Positions 5,864 through 5,979 of a stretch of DNA of 5,979 bases are shown here, one piece after another. The position numbers were made by a program, and so were the translations under genes. Each line of letters starts with the position of its first letter. The first letter of the stretch is position 1. This DNA is from JBBKWG01 sp037968835 (lineage in GTDB: Bacteria > Pseudomonadota > Alphaproteobacteria > Rhodobacterales > Rhodobacteraceae), in assembly GCA_037968835.1 (NCBI GenBank), contig JBBKWG010000292.1, positions 1 through 5,979 on the forward strand, given 5' to 3'. Under the pieces are notes generated by a model. The model saw only the letters and a list, made by a program, of their open reading frames with translations. It searched no databases and was not told where the DNA came from.

Positions 5864-5979
5864 CTATTCGATCGGAGCGGGCACAGTTTCCGTAACAGTC
5901 GCGTCCGGCACTGCGAGCGTCGCCTCGGGAGCGACGACACCGTCGGTCGTGACTTGGCCGTTATCGCTGCCACCGCTGA
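5864..5979 (-). CDS. C-terminal end of an unidentified protein (cut by window edge)
   Basis: An open minus-strand frame enters from the right edge and ends at TAG (5866-5864), giving the last 37 residues of a protein. The tail is rich in Val, Thr, Ala, Pro and acidic residues (for example GVVAPEATLAVPD and TVTETVPAPIE) and begins with a Gly/Ser-rich piece. It looks like a flexible, low-complexity C-terminus. It does not resemble the end of a sarcosine oxidase beta subunit, which would be the expected neighbour of soxD. The hairpin just downstream supports a real gene end here. A plus-strand frame is also open across this short stretch, so strand and reality are not certain. No function can be assigned. 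Confidence 0.5.
   Translation of the reverse strand, partial: SGGSDNGQVTTDGVVAPEATLAVPDATVTETVPAPIE

Noticed and set aside
5698..5973. Minus-strand 91-codon frame between the right edge and soxD, as a candidate SoxB end or an extra gene
   Set aside because: It runs through the terminator-like hairpin and the G8 tract, is Arg/Ser/Pro-rich without motifs, and is out of frame with the better-supported ending at 5864.

Overview
The window looks like a piece of chromosome from an alphaproteobacterium, most likely of the Rhodobacterales/Roseobacter type. This rests on recognising the Fe-type superoxide dismutase and the sarcosine oxidase alpha, delta and gamma subunits, on GC-rich coding with tightly overlapping genes, and on promoter-like GGAAC elements. 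It is inference by eye, without a database search. Every gene I can support lies on the minus strand, so the window reads from right to left.

Right edge (5979 down to 5817): the last 37 codons of an unidentified protein, followed by a strong GC-rich hairpin that probably ends its transcript. A gap of about 110 bp then leads into a three-gene sarcosine oxidase cluster. Its order is delta (soxD, 5704-5375), alpha (soxA, 5378-2355) and gamma (soxG, 2362-1790). The cluster is joined by a 4-nt GTGA overlap and an 8-nt ATGTCTGA overlap, so it is almost certainly one operon with translational coupling. These subunits belong to the heterotetrameric enzyme that oxidises sarcosine to glycine, passes the one-carbon unit to tetrahydrofolate (or releases formaldehyde) and makes H2O2. 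The beta subunit gene soxB, normally just upstream of soxD, is not there.

Middle (1789 down to 1020): sodB, encoding a 199-residue Fe/Mn superoxide dismutase with all four metal ligands. It is preceded by a GGAAC-N17-CGTT promoter-like element that starts right after the soxG stop codon, and by a leader that can fold into a hairpin. A minus-strand terminator hairpin follows it.

Left (997 down to 1): a second promoter of the same design, sharing the 11-bp palindrome CGGAACTTCCG, precedes a two-gene unit. The first gene encodes a 78-residue, extremely hydrophilic, probably disordered protein. The second encodes a 152-residue protein of the 'host attachment protein' family, and the two overlap by 8 nt. 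A perfect 13-bp hairpin separates this unit from the N-terminal part of a RarD-type EamA transporter gene that runs off the left edge.

The clearest unexplained signal is the repeated palindromic promoter, which may place sodB and the hydrophilin/host-attachment pair under one stress-responsive regulator or sigma factor. No gap exceeds about 300 bp. I saw no mobile element, CRISPR array, tRNA or rRNA.
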